From Shewanella algidipiscicola (GTDB lineage: Bacteria; Pseudomonadota; Gammaproteobacteria; Enterobacterales; Shewanellaceae): a DNA stretch of 64,000 bases. This document shows positions 21,244 through 31,101 of this stretch, one piece after another; position 1 is the first letter of the stretch; each line of letters opens with the position of its first letter. Both the position numbers and the translations under genes were made by a program. The DNA lies in assembly GCF_003605125.1 (NCBI RefSeq), contig NZ_QPQT01000002.1:186001-250000 (forward strand), given 5' to 3'. The notes under the pieces are model-generated. The model saw only the letters and a program-made list of their open reading frames with translations. It searched no databases and was not told where the DNA came from.

Positions 21244-22278
21244 ATGAAGTGCCTTAGCATAATCGTGTTAATCACCCTGATGAGTGTTGCTAGTATTAGT
21301 TTTGCTGCACAGCAACATTATGACGCCCATGGCGATGCCATGGGTGTAGCTTCATCCAATCACCAAGGTACCGCCTTTATTAACCCTGCATTAATAGCCT
21401 TAGATGCCAGCAAGGACAGTGGTGGTAAGCTTCAGTCACTGCATGGTGAGCGAGCTTACACCAATAATGTTGGATTGGGTGTGTCCTTTGTCTTACCCAC
21501 TGTTAAGATGCCAATGGCATTGTTTTATAAGACTTATATAGATGCTGTAGGCGTTGCTGCTGTCTCCCAAATTGATCTGGATAATTTAAATAACCTTGAT
21601 GTCAATGGCTCGTCAACTATCTCAGAGTTAGACTCTCAAGGGGCAGTTGTTGCGGGCGGTGTGTCTGATATTGGCGTTGCGTTGAGTTTCCCCCTGTCAA
21701 TTGTCAATATGCCTATCGCGGTCGGGATCTCGCCTAAAATGCAGCGCATTGACACTTACAACTATGTTGTGAATGCTAACAATTTTAATGTCGATGACGC
21801 TGATGATGTTCGCTATTCTTATGACGATACGGTATTTAATTTTGATATTGGCGTAGCGATACAGCCTACGGCAGGGTTGACCTTAGGGGTGTCGGGACGC
21901 AATCTTTTCAACCACAAGCAACAAACGATTGATACGCTAGGGCGGCAATTTACTTATCGAATTGAGTCTTTGTATACCGCAGGGCTTGCTTATGATTGGG
22001 CTAATCTGAGCCTAACTACCGATATCGATTTAAATGACTATCAGCGCTTTGATGAGGTGGCGAGTACACAATATTGGCGTTTCGCAGGAGAGCTAAAAAC
22101 CGCCGATTGGTTGGCACTGCGGGTGGGTTATCGTCATGATTTAAACAATACTACAATTGACCTGTATTCTGTCGGCACTGGCTTTAGTATCGGTCGCACC
22201 TTTAATCTTGATTTAACTGGGTTATTTGGCAGCGACGATACCATAGGCGGCGTGATTCAAACCTCATATCACTTCTAA
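21244..22278 (+). CDS. TraF-like outer-membrane beta-barrel protein
   Basis: A 344-residue secreted protein with a signal peptide (about 1-22, SISFAA). The mature start AQQHYDAHGDAMGVASSNHQ with FINPALIAL, the many alternating hydrophobic strands and the C-terminal aromatic SYHF fit the TraF_2 family of conjugal-transfer-TraF-like outer-membrane proteins, which relate to the FadL/OmpP1 type. No other transfer genes are near, so a role in conjugation is unlikely. The start is set at ATG 21244 with a GGGGAAAGGG stretch just upstream; an upstream in-frame extension would put 27 residues before the signal peptide. Confidence 0.7.
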   Translation: MKCLSIIVLITLMSVASISFAAQQHYDAHGDAMGVASSNHQGTAFINPALIALDASKDSGGKLQSLHGERAYTNNVGLGVSFVLPTVKMPMALFYKTYIDAVGVAAVSQIDLDNLNNLDVNGSSTISELDSQGAVVAGGVSDIGVALSFPLSIVNMPIAVGISPKMQRIDTYNYVVNANNFNVDDADDVRYSYDDTVFNFDIGVAIQPTAGLTLGVSGRNLFNHKQQTIDTLGRQFTYRIESLYTAGLAYDWANLSLTTDIDLNDYQRFDEVASTQYWRFAGELKTADWLALRVGYRHDLNNTTIDLYSVGTGFSIGRTFNLDLTGLFGSDDTIGGVIQTSYHF

Positions 22279-22337
22279 CGTTGACCTGTCTTGCTAGGTT
22301 TGTCTGGCTTAGACCTGTGAGCTAGCGGACGGCTATC

Positions 22338-23087
22338 TTAGCTCGTTATATTCAGTTCGATAATCGATTTTACTGCCAGGATAAGTGCACTTAGACTGCA
22401 TAATACCAGAGTTAAAAGCTGTGTTTTTCGTTTGTCGACAGCGCCGACAATACGATTAGCAACGATAAACCCTAGTAGTACCGATGGCAGTAAGAGCACC
22501 GAAAGATACAGATGACGTAGCGTGAGTAATCCACTGAAGGCCAAAATGATTAATGCGATCATTGAGCTAAAGATGAAGAACGCCGATAACGCCGCACGAA
22601 ATTGTTTGGCGTCTTTGCCCGAAAGTAAAATAGCCATTGGCGGCCCACCGATGGCGGCGATATTACCAAAAATGCCCGACAGCACCCCCGCGATAAAAAG
22701 ATTGCTGCGGTTAATTGGCAGGTGTAATTTGAAAATGCTCAGGATCACGGCTAAAGCAACGATGCTCGCAATGACCAAGCCTAACACTGGCTGTGGTGCG
22801 AGCAATAATAAGGCGGCGCCTAATATGCCGCCAGGGATACGCCCCAGCAAAGCATATTGTAAGCCGTTAAACTCCAGTGCGCGTCTCTCTCTTAGTAGGG
22901 TCAGTAAGGCGATAGAAAAGCCCATCATAATCACTGGAGCGGGTACTAGGCTTGGGTCGACAAGGTAGAGTAATGGTGAGGCGACAACGGCTAAGCCGAA
23001 ACCGATTAGGCTTTGGGTTAGGGCGCCAATAAAGATGATCAGCGACGCTAGGCCAAGAAGCACGGGGTCAATCAAAAGTTCGGGCAC
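22338..23087 (-). CDS. TSUP (TauE/SafE) family membrane permease
   Basis: A 249-residue inner-membrane protein with about eight helices. Typical TSUP features are GALTQSLIGFGLAVVASPLL near the N-terminus and GVLSGIFGNIAAIGGPPMAILL in the second half. Family members move sulfite, sulfoacetate, taurine-derived or other small anions. The substrate is unknown. It lies downstream of metJ on the same strand, separated by a terminator-like hairpin, so sulfur metabolism is a possible but unproven link. Confidence 0.85.
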   Translation of the reverse strand: MPELLIDPVLLGLASLIIFIGALTQSLIGFGLAVVASPLLYLVDPSLVPAPVIMMGFSIALLTLLRERRALEFNGLQYALLGRIPGGILGAALLLLAPQPVLGLVIASIVALAVILSIFKLHLPINRSNLFIAGVLSGIFGNIAAIGGPPMAILLSGKDAKQFRAALSAFFIFSSMIALIILAFSGLLTLRHLYLSVLLLPSVLLGFIVANRIVGAVDKRKTQLLTLVLCSLSALILAVKSIIELNITS

Positions 23088-23120
23088 TATGTCACCATAG
23101 ATTCTAGTGTGTTTAGAGGT

Positions 23121-23152
23121 GATAAAGACGAGGGATCGCAGTGCGATCCCTC
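23121..23152 (-). terminator. Terminator of metJ
   Basis: GAGGGATCGCA and TGCGATCCCTC (23130-23140 and 23142-23152) form an almost continuous 11-bp palindrome; on the minus strand it is followed by GTCTTTATC. It lies 30 bases after the metJ stop. Confidence 0.7.
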
Positions 23153-23181
23153 TCTAGCAAAACATGATAGGTAAAGTCGAT

Positions 23182-23496
23182 TTACTCGACGTCTTCCCAT
23201 TCGATGCCCATCTCAGTCATCAGCTTTTTCACTTCGGCTGGAATGCTGTCAGGTTTGTCCTTTGACAAATCATCGTCATGGGGTAAAGGTTGGCCAGTAT
23301 AAGCATGCAAAAAAGCTTCACAAAGCAATTCGCTGTTTGTGGCGTGGCGTAAGTTATTCACCTGACGACGAGTGCGTTCGTCGGTTAAAATCTTAAGCAC
23401 CTTGAGGGGAATAGAGACAGTGATTTTTTTCACTTGCTCATTCTTCTTACCATGTTCAGCATAGGGGCTGATATAATCGCCATTCCACTCAGTCAT
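23182..23496 (-). CDS. metJ: MetJ, methionine repressor
   Basis: A 104-residue ribbon-helix-helix repressor. The DNA-binding strand is [20 protein letters not shown] and the co-repressor-binding helices contain [20 protein letters not shown]. With S-adenosylmethionine bound, MetJ dimers bind arrays of 8-bp met boxes. It is divergent from metB, and met boxes lie between the two genes, so it probably controls itself, metBL and metF. E. coli MetJ is 105 residues. Confidence 0.97.
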   Translation of the reverse strand: MTEWNGDYISPYAEHGKKNEQVKKITVSIPLKVLKILTDERTRRQVNNLRHATNSELLCEAFLHAYTGQPLPHDDDLSKDKPDSIPAEVKKLMTEMGIEWEDVE

Positions 23497-23605
23497 TGAC
23501 TCACCTGTTAATTCTCAAATTCGGGGCAGATTTTATACCCTTACCGGGTACAGTCAAATTATTGCCTCTAATTTTTGTTAATTGCAAATAGATTTCTACA
23601 TGCTT

Positions 23606-23674
23606 GGACGTCTAAACGTCTAAAGTTGTTGACGCTACCGCTTCCCTTAGGTACATTTAGACGTCCAGACATCT
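23606..23674 (+). promoter_or_regulatory. metB promoter with two pairs of MetJ boxes
   Basis: Two adjacent 8-bp boxes at 23606-23621 (GGACGTCT, AAACGTCT) and two at 23659-23674 (AGACGTCC, AGACATCT) each match AGACGTCT at 7 of 8 positions. Between them lies a promoter: TTGACG at 23629-23634 and TACATT at 23652-23657 with a 17-base gap. The downstream pair covers the expected transcription start of metB, which fits repression by MetJ. Confidence 0.85.
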
Positions 23675-23719
23675 CTATGGTATAGATGACTGCCGCCGAT
23701 TTAACTTTAGGAGTAAAAG

Positions 23720-24886
23720 ATGACTGAGCGTAAATTAGCCACGGCAGCTGTGCGTGGAGGGATTGAATCCGACACTCAATATGGTGCCGTAGTCCCCCCC
23801 ATCTACTTGTCGACCAATTACTCCTTTGATGGTCATCAACAACCGAGAGATTTTGATTATAGCCGTTCGGGTAACCCGACTCGCTGTATTTTGGCCGACG
23901 CCATAGCAGAGCTGGAACGTGGCGCGGCAGGCATAGTGACCTGTACTGGCATGGCGGCCATCACCTTAGTGACCAGCTTGCTTGGGCCCGATAATCTACT
24001 CGTGGTGCCACACGATTGCTATGGCGGTAGTTATCGACTATTTACCCACCTCGCCAAGAAAGGGGCATTTAAACTGGCGGTGGTTGACCAAACGAATGCC
24101 GCTGCTTTGGCAGACGTTATTGCTCGTCAACCTAAAATGGTCTGGTTAGAAACCCCGTCAAATCCATTACTGCGCGTGGTCGATATCGCAGCGATTGCGA
24201 GCCAGAGCCATGAAGTGGGGGCGCTAGTGGTGGTCGATAACACCTTTTTATCGCCTATCTTGCAGCAGCCTCTGTTGCTCGGCGCTGACATAGTGATCCA
24301 CTCAACGACTAAATATATCAATGGACATAGCGATGTGGTCGGCGGCGCGGTTGTCGCTAAAGATGTTGAAGTGGGTGAGCTGTTACATTGGTGGTCTAAT
24401 ACCTTAGGCTTAACCGGCTCAGCCTTCGATAGCTATTTGACCTTACGCGGCTTAAGAACAATCGCGGTGAGAATGCGTCAGCATCAAGCCAACGCACAGC
24501 AGGTGTTAGCTTTGCTAACCCGTCATCGCGCGGTTGATAAGGTGTATTATCCAGGCTTGGCGGATCATCCAGGCTATGAGATTGCGTTAAAACAGCAAAA
24601 AGGTTTTGGTTCCATGCTCAGTTTTGAGTTAAAAGGTGGTGAAGCAGAGCTTATTGCCTTTTTAAATGCGTTAGAATACTTCTCTTTAGCCGAAAGCTTG
24701 GGTGGGGTAGAGAGCTTAGTGGCGGTTCCTGCTACCATGACCCACAGAGCGATGGAGCCAGCGGCGCGTGTAGAGGCTGGGGTAAAAGATACCCTCATTC
24801 GTTTATCTGTTGGAATTGAAGATGGTGATGATCTGGTGGCAGATATTCAAGCGGGTTTAGATGCGGCTATCGCGGTAAGTTGTTAA
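23720..24886 (+). CDS. metB: MetB, cystathionine gamma-synthase
   Basis: A 388-residue PLP enzyme of the Cys/Met metabolism family. The PLP-binding Lys is K198 in HSTTKYINGHSDVVGG; other family marks are YSRSGNPTR, VWLETPSNPLL and VVDNTFLSP. It joins O-succinyl- (or acetyl-) homoserine with cysteine to make cystathionine in methionine synthesis. The close sequence agreement with E. coli MetB and its place between metJ and metL separate it from the related gamma-lyases. TTTAGGAG precedes the start. Confidence 0.95.
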   Translation: MTERKLATAAVRGGIESDTQYGAVVPPIYLSTNYSFDGHQQPRDFDYSRSGNPTRCILADAIAELERGAAGIVTCTGMAAITLVTSLLGPDNLLVVPHDCYGGSYRLFTHLAKKGAFKLAVVDQTNAAALADVIARQPKMVWLETPSNPLLRVVDIAAIASQSHEVGALVVVDNTFLSPILQQPLLLGADIVIHSTTKYINGHSDVVGGAVVAKDVEVGELLHWWSNTLGLTGSAFDSYLTLRGLRTIAVRMRQHQANAQQVLALLTRHRAVDKVYYPGLADHPGYEIALKQQKGFGSMLSFELKGGEAELIAFLNALEYFSLAESLGGVESLVAVPATMTHRAMEPAARVEAGVKDTLIRLSVGIEDGDDLVADIQAGLDAAIAVSC

Positions 24887-24905
24887 AGGTATTGAGGAGC
24901 AAAAA

Positions 24906-27299
24906 ATGACACGATGTCATTTGCATAAATTTGGCGGTTCTAGTTTAGCGGATGCAGATTGTTACCGCCGTGTCGCTCATATATTACTCACCCATGGCCA
25001 TAGCGATGATCTTATCGTGGTTTCTGCTGCGGGCAAGAGTACTAATTTTTTATATAAATTACTTGAGCTAACCGAGTCAGGTTTGCTGTGGCAAGAAGAG
25101 CTGCAAGTGTTGATCAGTTACCAACAAAATCTGATCGAGCAGCTGTTATCTAACGAACAGGCTCGCAGCTTACGCGAGCGTTTATCGACCGATAAATCCC
25201 AACTCAGCACGCTACTTTCTCTTGACGAGCTGAGCGATTATCAACGCAATCAAGTGGTCAGTTTTGGCGAACGCTGGTCGTCACGTCTACTTGCCGCGTT
25301 GCTGCGTGAGTCCGGTGTTGGGGCGGTCGATGTGGATGCGCGTACTTTATTGGTGGCCGATGAAGGCGCGGTACCGCAGATCCGCATTGGGCAATCAAAG
25401 CAAAAAGTGCAGGCGATGCTGAATGCTCACCCTAATGAACGCTTAGTGATCACCGGGTTTATCTGTGCTAATGATAAGGGAGATACCCTGTTGCTGGGTC
25501 GTAATGGTTCAGACTATAGCGCCACCTTGCTAGCCAGCTTAGCCAATATTGAGCGGGTGACCATTTGGACCGATGTGGAAGGGGTGTTTAATGCCGATCC
25601 CAATCGCATTAACGATGCGCGCCTGCTCAAAAGCATGTCATTAACCGAGGCCAATCGCTTGGCACACCTTGGCTCGCCGGTACTGCATAACCGCACCTTG
25701 CAGCCACTGTTTGACACTAACGTGAGCCTAGCGGTGCGTTCGAGTTATGCGCCCCATACCGATTTCACGCTGATCGCGCCTAAGAGCCTATCGGCCAGCG
25801 CGCCCGTCGTTACTAGCTTACCTAGCGTGTCATTATTTAGCTTAAGCTTTAATGCCGAGCTGCCTCAATTATTAGAGTGTTTTGCTAAGGCCGGACTGGC
25901 TCCTTTGGCCTACTGGTCATCGGCGTCTGGTCGCGCGGAACTCGCCTTTACCCACGAGAGTGAAAAACAAGCGCGGGCCATATTTGAAGTCAATATTCAA
26001 GTATTGGGGATCGATGCGTTAGAGGTGCGACAAGATTTAGGTTTAGTGGCCCTAGTCAGTGCTGATGCTGCACTTTATCGCCGGGGGTTTTCGCGCCTAT
26101 TAAGCCGCGATGCTCATCCATTGTGTAATGATGGCCTAAGTTTGGTCACCTTGGTTCCTAAGGGGCAGGTGAGCCTATTGACGCAAAAGGTACATCGTCG
26201 CTGCGCTGGCCCGCGTAAACGTATCGGGGTGTTACTGCTCGGTATTGGTAATATTGGTGATGCATGGATTGAACTGTTTAAGCGGGCAAGGCCGGTATTA
26301 AACAAGGAGCTTGAGGTCAGTGTCGAGTTAGTCGGCTTATTGAGCTCTAAGTTGGCGCTATTAAGCGAGACCGATATCGATCTTAATCACTGGCAGCAGC
26401 AATTTAATGAGCAAGCAACCCCTTGGGATTACAGCCACCTGTTTGAACGATTACGCCATGTTGAATGTGATGAACTTGTCGCGTTAGATATCAGTGCTAG
26501 CGCCGATCTGGCGTTGCAGTATCCAGCATTTTTTGCCCGTGGTATTCATATGGTTAGCGCCAATAAGCTGGCAGGCAGTGGGCCTTTACCTTTTTATCAA
26601 GAATTAAAACAGCAACTGGATAATCGGCGACTTTTTTGGCGCTACAATGCCAGTTGTGGTGCGGGATTACCCGTGCAACATGCCTTAAATGACTTGCATA
26701 ACAGTGGCGACGCCATCGAAGCGGTTGGGGGGATTTTTTCCGGAACCTTGTGCTGGTTGTTTGAACATTTCGATGGCACTAAACCCTTCTCTGAATTGGT
26801 GCTGCAGGCTAAGGCGCTTGGGCTGACCGAGCCCGATCCACGTGACGACCTGTCGGGTCGAGATATGCAGCGTAAATTGCTGATTTTAGCGCGAGAGATA
26901 GGCCATGATATTGAGCTTGATGATATTGCACTGCACTCTTTAGTGCCGCCGCATCTTGCGCAGATCCCACTGGCTGAATTTATTGAACGAATTAGTGAGC
27001 TAGATGCTGAAATGTTACGCCAATATCAAGCGGCAGCGGAGCAAAATAAAGTGCTGCGCTATGTGGCCTCCTTGCAACACAGTGACGCTCAACTTGCGGC
27101 ACAGGTAGGGATTGAGTGGGTTGATCGCAACGATCCTTACGCTAATTTAACGCCCGGCGATAATGTGTTTGTGATTCGTAGTCACTTCTATCAAGATAAT
27201 CCTTTGATTATTCGTGGTCCAGGTGCCGGCCGTGAAGTCACCGCTGCTGCGGTGCAATCGGATCTGGCGCAGATCTGTCGCGATCTATTGCAAGAGTAA
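24906..27299 (+). CDS. metL: MetL, bifunctional aspartokinase II / homoserine dehydrogenase II
   Basis: A 797-residue fusion enzyme. The aspartokinase domain opens with HKFGGSSLADADCYRRV and includes GRNGSDYSATLLA (about 195-210). A degenerate regulatory region covers about 310-440. The homoserine dehydrogenase domain begins near residue 440 with the NAD(P)-binding IGVLLLGIGNIGDAWIELF and contains SANKLAGSGPLPFY. It catalyses the first and third steps from aspartate to homoserine. It is 19 bases after metB, as in the E. coli metBL operon, and therefore probably MetJ-controlled. E. coli MetL is about 810 residues. Confidence 0.95.
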   Translation: MTRCHLHKFGGSSLADADCYRRVAHILLTHGHSDDLIVVSAAGKSTNFLYKLLELTESGLLWQEELQVLISYQQNLIEQLLSNEQARSLRERLSTDKSQLSTLLSLDELSDYQRNQVVSFGERWSSRLLAALLRESGVGAVDVDARTLLVADEGAVPQIRIGQSKQKVQAMLNAHPNERLVITGFICANDKGDTLLLGRNGSDYSATLLASLANIERVTIWTDVEGVFNADPNRINDARLLKSMSLTEANRLAHLGSPVLHNRTLQPLFDTNVSLAVRSSYAPHTDFTLIAPKSLSASAPVVTSLPSVSLFSLSFNAELPQLLECFAKAGLAPLAYWSSASGRAELAFTHESEKQARAIFEVNIQVLGIDALEVRQDLGLVALVSADAALYRRGFSRLLSRDAHPLCNDGLSLVTLVPKGQVSLLTQKVHRRCAGPRKRIGVLLLGIGNIGDAWIELFKRARPVLNKELEVSVELVGLLSSKLALLSETDIDLNHWQQQFNEQATPWDYSHLFERLRHVECDELVALDISASADLALQYPAFFARGIHMVSANKLAGSGPLPFYQELKQQLDNRRLFWRYNASCGAGLPVQHALNDLHNSGDAIEAVGGIFSGTLCWLFEHFDGTKPFSELVLQAKALGLTEPDPRDDLSGRDMQRKLLILAREIGHDIELDDIALHSLVPPHLAQIPLAEFIERISELDAEMLRQYQAAAEQNKVLRYVASLQHSDAQLAAQVGIEWVDRNDPYANLTPGDNVFVIRSHFYQDNPLIIRGPGAGREVTAAAVQSDLAQICRDLLQE

Positions 27300-27324
27300 C
27301 CTCTTCGCAGACGTCATACCTTAG

Positions 27325-27356
27325 GCGGCCTAAGTTAACACTTGGGCCGCTTTTTT
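27325..27356 (+). terminator. Terminator of metBL
   Basis: GCGGCCTAAG (27325-27334) and CTTGGGCCGC (27341-27350) pair with one wobble around TTAACA and are followed by six T. The rest of the 373-base gap to metF holds only the metF promoter region. Confidence 0.9.
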
Positions 27357-27585
27357 GTCGATAATGCCGCTATATAGTGCATCTACTACTTCATCTCAAT
27401 GCCACAATATTCGCTTTTTTCTTGGAAAATGTCTGTTATCCAGCCGGTAGTTATATCGGCAATACCTTGTCGGCAAGCAGGTAATACATGTTATGTAACA
27501 ATGGGTTGCTGATCATGTCGCTCATGCTGTAATCGGTTTGTTGTAGAGATGAATAGACTATTTTAATTTTGGTCAACTTTTACAC

Positions 27586-28563
<978 letters not shown>

Positions 28564-28836
28564 GCTCATGACAATTCGTCCCTTACGGTGGTTGGGCGCC
28601 TCTGGTGCTAATAGAGGGGCGTTACCGGCTTAATGGCGATTGATAGTTTCATTTATCGTGAGTACCCATCAATAGAGCATAAGTTGTATTGCTATAGTGA
28701 CATTTGAACACATCTTGCTGCCAAAAGGATGCGTTTATGTTTTATAGGAATATTTTATGCTTTTTTTTATGAAATCCATTACCTTATTGTTCGAATCTCT
28801 CTATCATTAATAGCAGTCATAATCGGGAGGATAATT

Positions 28837-29439
28837 ATGAGATCGATAACATTAGGTTCGGCTTTATTGCTATTGTCGATGCCTTTATTGGCAGAGCCAA
28901 TGGCAATGCCGCCATCAGCACAGTTGTGTGGGACATGTCATGGTCCTACGGGGCAAGGCGTTGAGCCATTAGGCCCAAGATTAGCGGGTTTATCTACTGA
29001 ATATATTACTCAGCAGATCAAGTTGTTCCAAACTGGTCAGCGCCAAAATGTCAGCATGACGCCTATGTCTATGGTGCTACAAGGTGATGCAATTAAGCCT
29101 GTTGCAGACTATTTTGCATCTCAAGAGGTGCCAGAAGTCACTGTTCACCTTCGTGGTGAAGCCGCAGTGTATAGCGACCCAACCCAAGAGTTGGTGTACC
29201 AAGGTGATTGGGACAGAATGATCCCAGCGTGCGTCACGTGTCATGGTCCTTCGGGCGTAGGTGGTGGCCAGTTCCCACGTCTTGCAGGCCAGCAAGCTAG
29301 CTATATCAAAACCCAATTACTTGCTTGGCAAGCCGGCACTCGTAAGGGTGATGTAGATGCAATGATGGGTTCCATTGCAAATAAGCTAACCGCAGATGAG
29401 ATTGATGCGTTAGCCAAGTATTTTGCCGAGATCAAATAG
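28837..29439 (+). CDS. tsdB: Diheme cytochrome c (c4 type), probable TsdB
   Basis: A 200-residue exported protein with a signal peptide (about 1-19) and two class I haem domains, CXXCH at C31-H35 (CGTCHGPTG) and C132-H136 (CVTCHGPSG), each followed by PRLAG and a later Met. This is the cytochrome c4 arrangement. The start is put at ATG 28837 because GGGAGG lies at 28825-28830; an upstream in-frame codon would add 36 residues without a ribosome-binding site. The next gene, 11 bases on, looks like TsdA, and TsdB is the name of such a diheme partner. A generic cytochrome c4 is the alternative. Confidence 0.75.
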   Translation: MRSITLGSALLLLSMPLLAEPMAMPPSAQLCGTCHGPTGQGVEPLGPRLAGLSTEYITQQIKLFQTGQRQNVSMTPMSMVLQGDAIKPVADYFASQEVPEVTVHLRGEAAVYSDPTQELVYQGDWDRMIPACVTCHGPSGVGGGQFPRLAGQQASYIKTQLLAWQAGTRKGDVDAMMGSIANKLTADEIDALAKYFAEIK

Positions 29440-29450
29440 GGAGTCTGACC

Positions 29451-30518
29451 ATGAATCATGTTAAATCGCTACGCAGTGCTTTGATAGCGTTGGTTGGACT
29501 CTGTGTGCCAAGCTTAGTTATTGCCGCAGAGTTACCTGACAAGCAGGCAGAATTACAAGTTAAGCCGAAGTCAGAAGATACCGTTTATCTAAACCCAAGA
29601 GAGATGAGTGCCATTCCTCAAGGGGCATTTGGTGATAAAGTCAGACAGGGTTATCAGCTGTTTGTTAATACCCAACAGTTACGCGGTAAATATGTCGGTA
29701 ACGAGTTGAACTGCTCTAATTGCCATATGGATGCTGGGCGTAAACCCAATGCATCACCATTATGGGCAGCTTATATGGCTTATCCCGCTTACCGTAAGAA
29801 GAATGATAAGGTCAATAGCTTCCAAGATCGTATTCAAGGCTGTTTTACTTATTCGATGAACGGTCAAGCGCCTGCAAATGGCAGTGAAGAGTTAGTGGCA
29901 TTATCTGCTTATTCATACTGGTTAGCCATGAGTGGCTTGATGGATCAATATCAAGTGGCGGGTGAAGTGCCAGAGTTGAGTGATGCCGAGTTACTTAAAG
30001 GTGGCAAGCGTGAAGATTTTGCTCTACCAGCGGCGGTTAAAGCTGCGATGAATATTGATGAGTTAGCTAAGCTTCCTGGTCGTGGATTTCCACCGATTGA
30101 CAAACCAGAGTTAGCCTATTCACCTGAGCGTGGGGCTACGGTTTACCAAGCGCATTGCCAAGCTTGTCACGGAGATGATGGCCAAGGGCTTGCCATTGCT
30201 GGTGTTTATAGCCTACCGCCATTGTGGGGGCCGCAGAGCTTTAACTGGGGTGCAGGCATGCATAGGGTCAATACTGCCGCAAACTTCATTTACGAGAATA
30301 TGCCATTTGGTAAGAGTATTCAGCTGACAAACCAACAAGCTTGGGATGTTGCGGCCTACATTAATTCGAAAGATCGCCCACAAGATCCACGCTTTAAGGG
30401 TGATGTTGAAGCGTTACAAAAGCAATACCATAATCACCAAGGTTATTACGGTCAATCGGTTAATGGTGGCGCAGTTTTAGGTAGCCAATCTTACCCTGTG
30501 AACCCTGATAAAAAGTGA
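29451..30518 (+). CDS. tsdA: Diheme cytochrome c, probable thiosulfate dehydrogenase TsdA
   Basis: A 355-residue exported cytochrome with a signal peptide to about residue 26. Haem motifs are C88-H92 (CSNCHMDAG) and C236-H240 (CQACHGDDG). Between them the segment FQDRIQGCFTYSMNG resembles the TsdA region that carries the Cys ligand of the active-site haem (here C131). TsdA enzymes convert thiosulfate to tetrathionate or the reverse, depending on species, in the periplasm. The order diheme c4 then TsdA supports the call. Which direction runs in vivo cannot be read from sequence. Confidence 0.78.
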   Translation: MNHVKSLRSALIALVGLCVPSLVIAAELPDKQAELQVKPKSEDTVYLNPREMSAIPQGAFGDKVRQGYQLFVNTQQLRGKYVGNELNCSNCHMDAGRKPNASPLWAAYMAYPAYRKKNDKVNSFQDRIQGCFTYSMNGQAPANGSEELVALSAYSYWLAMSGLMDQYQVAGEVPELSDAELLKGGKREDFALPAAVKAAMNIDELAKLPGRGFPPIDKPELAYSPERGATVYQAHCQACHGDDGQGLAIAGVYSLPPLWGPQSFNWGAGMHRVNTAANFIYENMPFGKSIQLTNQQAWDVAAYINSKDRPQDPRFKGDVEALQKQYHNHQGYYGQSVNGGAVLGSQSYPVNPDKK

Positions 30519-30526
30519 TGTTGACG

Positions 30527-30602
30527 TTAATCAGCCTTGTCATCGACGCTGATTAATCTTGAGTGAGAGGAGTGTTAGCGTAACGGCTAATGCTCCTTTT
30601 TT
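30527..30602 (+). terminator. Double hairpin terminator after tsdA
   Basis: TTAATCAGC/GCTGATTAA (30527-30556) is followed by GGAGTGTTAGC/GCTAATGCTCC (30569-30596, two wobble pairs) and six T. The second hairpin is a good intrinsic terminator for the tsdB-tsdA pair. Confidence 0.8.
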
Positions 30603-30619
30603 ATGGGAAATGGTGAGAG

Positions 30620-30877
30620 ATGATATACAAACAGGCGGATTCGCCGACTCAGTCAGACGGATTATCGGACGCCACGATACAATGCCCCTTATGTCAGCAG
30701 TCAAATGAGTGCGCCGTAGCCAACCAACGGCCTAGTGAGACCTGTTGGTGTCATAGTCAAGTTTTTGTGCCAAAGGCATCGCTGACCGTCAATGTTCGCC
30801 GCGATGCCTGTCTCTGCCAAGCTTGCGCTGCAGCATTAATGGCGGAGCAGCAGGCTGGATTGAAACGGATAGATTGA
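30620..30877 (+). CDS. Cysteine-rich CWC-family protein
   Basis: An 85-residue protein with paired Cys motifs CPLCQQSNECA, then CWCHS and a C-terminal CLCQAC. This spacing matches the small cysteine-rich CWC family, which probably binds metal; no function is known. It follows the tsdBA terminator, with GAGA before the start, and is itself followed by a bidirectional terminator. Confidence 0.75.
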   Translation: MIYKQADSPTQSDGLSDATIQCPLCQQSNECAVANQRPSETCWCHSQVFVPKASLTVNVRRDACLCQACAAALMAEQQAGLKRID

Positions 30878-30984
30878 TATAGATAAAGGCGCGCTTGGAT
30901 AGCGACGTTGCGGTTTGTATGCTCAGTGCTTATTGATAACACCGAGCCAATTTCAGCAATATAATTCTTATTGGGGGGAAACGT

Positions 30985-31012
30985 AAAAAAGGAGCCATTT
31001 GGCTCCTTTTTT
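30985..31012. terminator. Bidirectional terminator CWC gene / deaD
   Basis: AAAAAAGGAGCC and GGCTCCTTTTTT form a perfect hairpin around ATTT, with A and T tracts serving both directions between two convergent genes. Confidence 0.92.
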
Positions 31013-31101
31013 GTCGCATTGGCGTTGATGTAAACTCACGTATTTAGCCACAACAGGTTATGTTAACGCATGGTGGCTTTAAGTGAGATAGACTCGGCCT
31101 A

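Noticed and set aside
28690..28720. A CRP-like AGTGA ... ACACA pair upstream of the tsdB-like gene
   Set aside because: The half sites are 7 bases apart and not 6, and both are imperfect.
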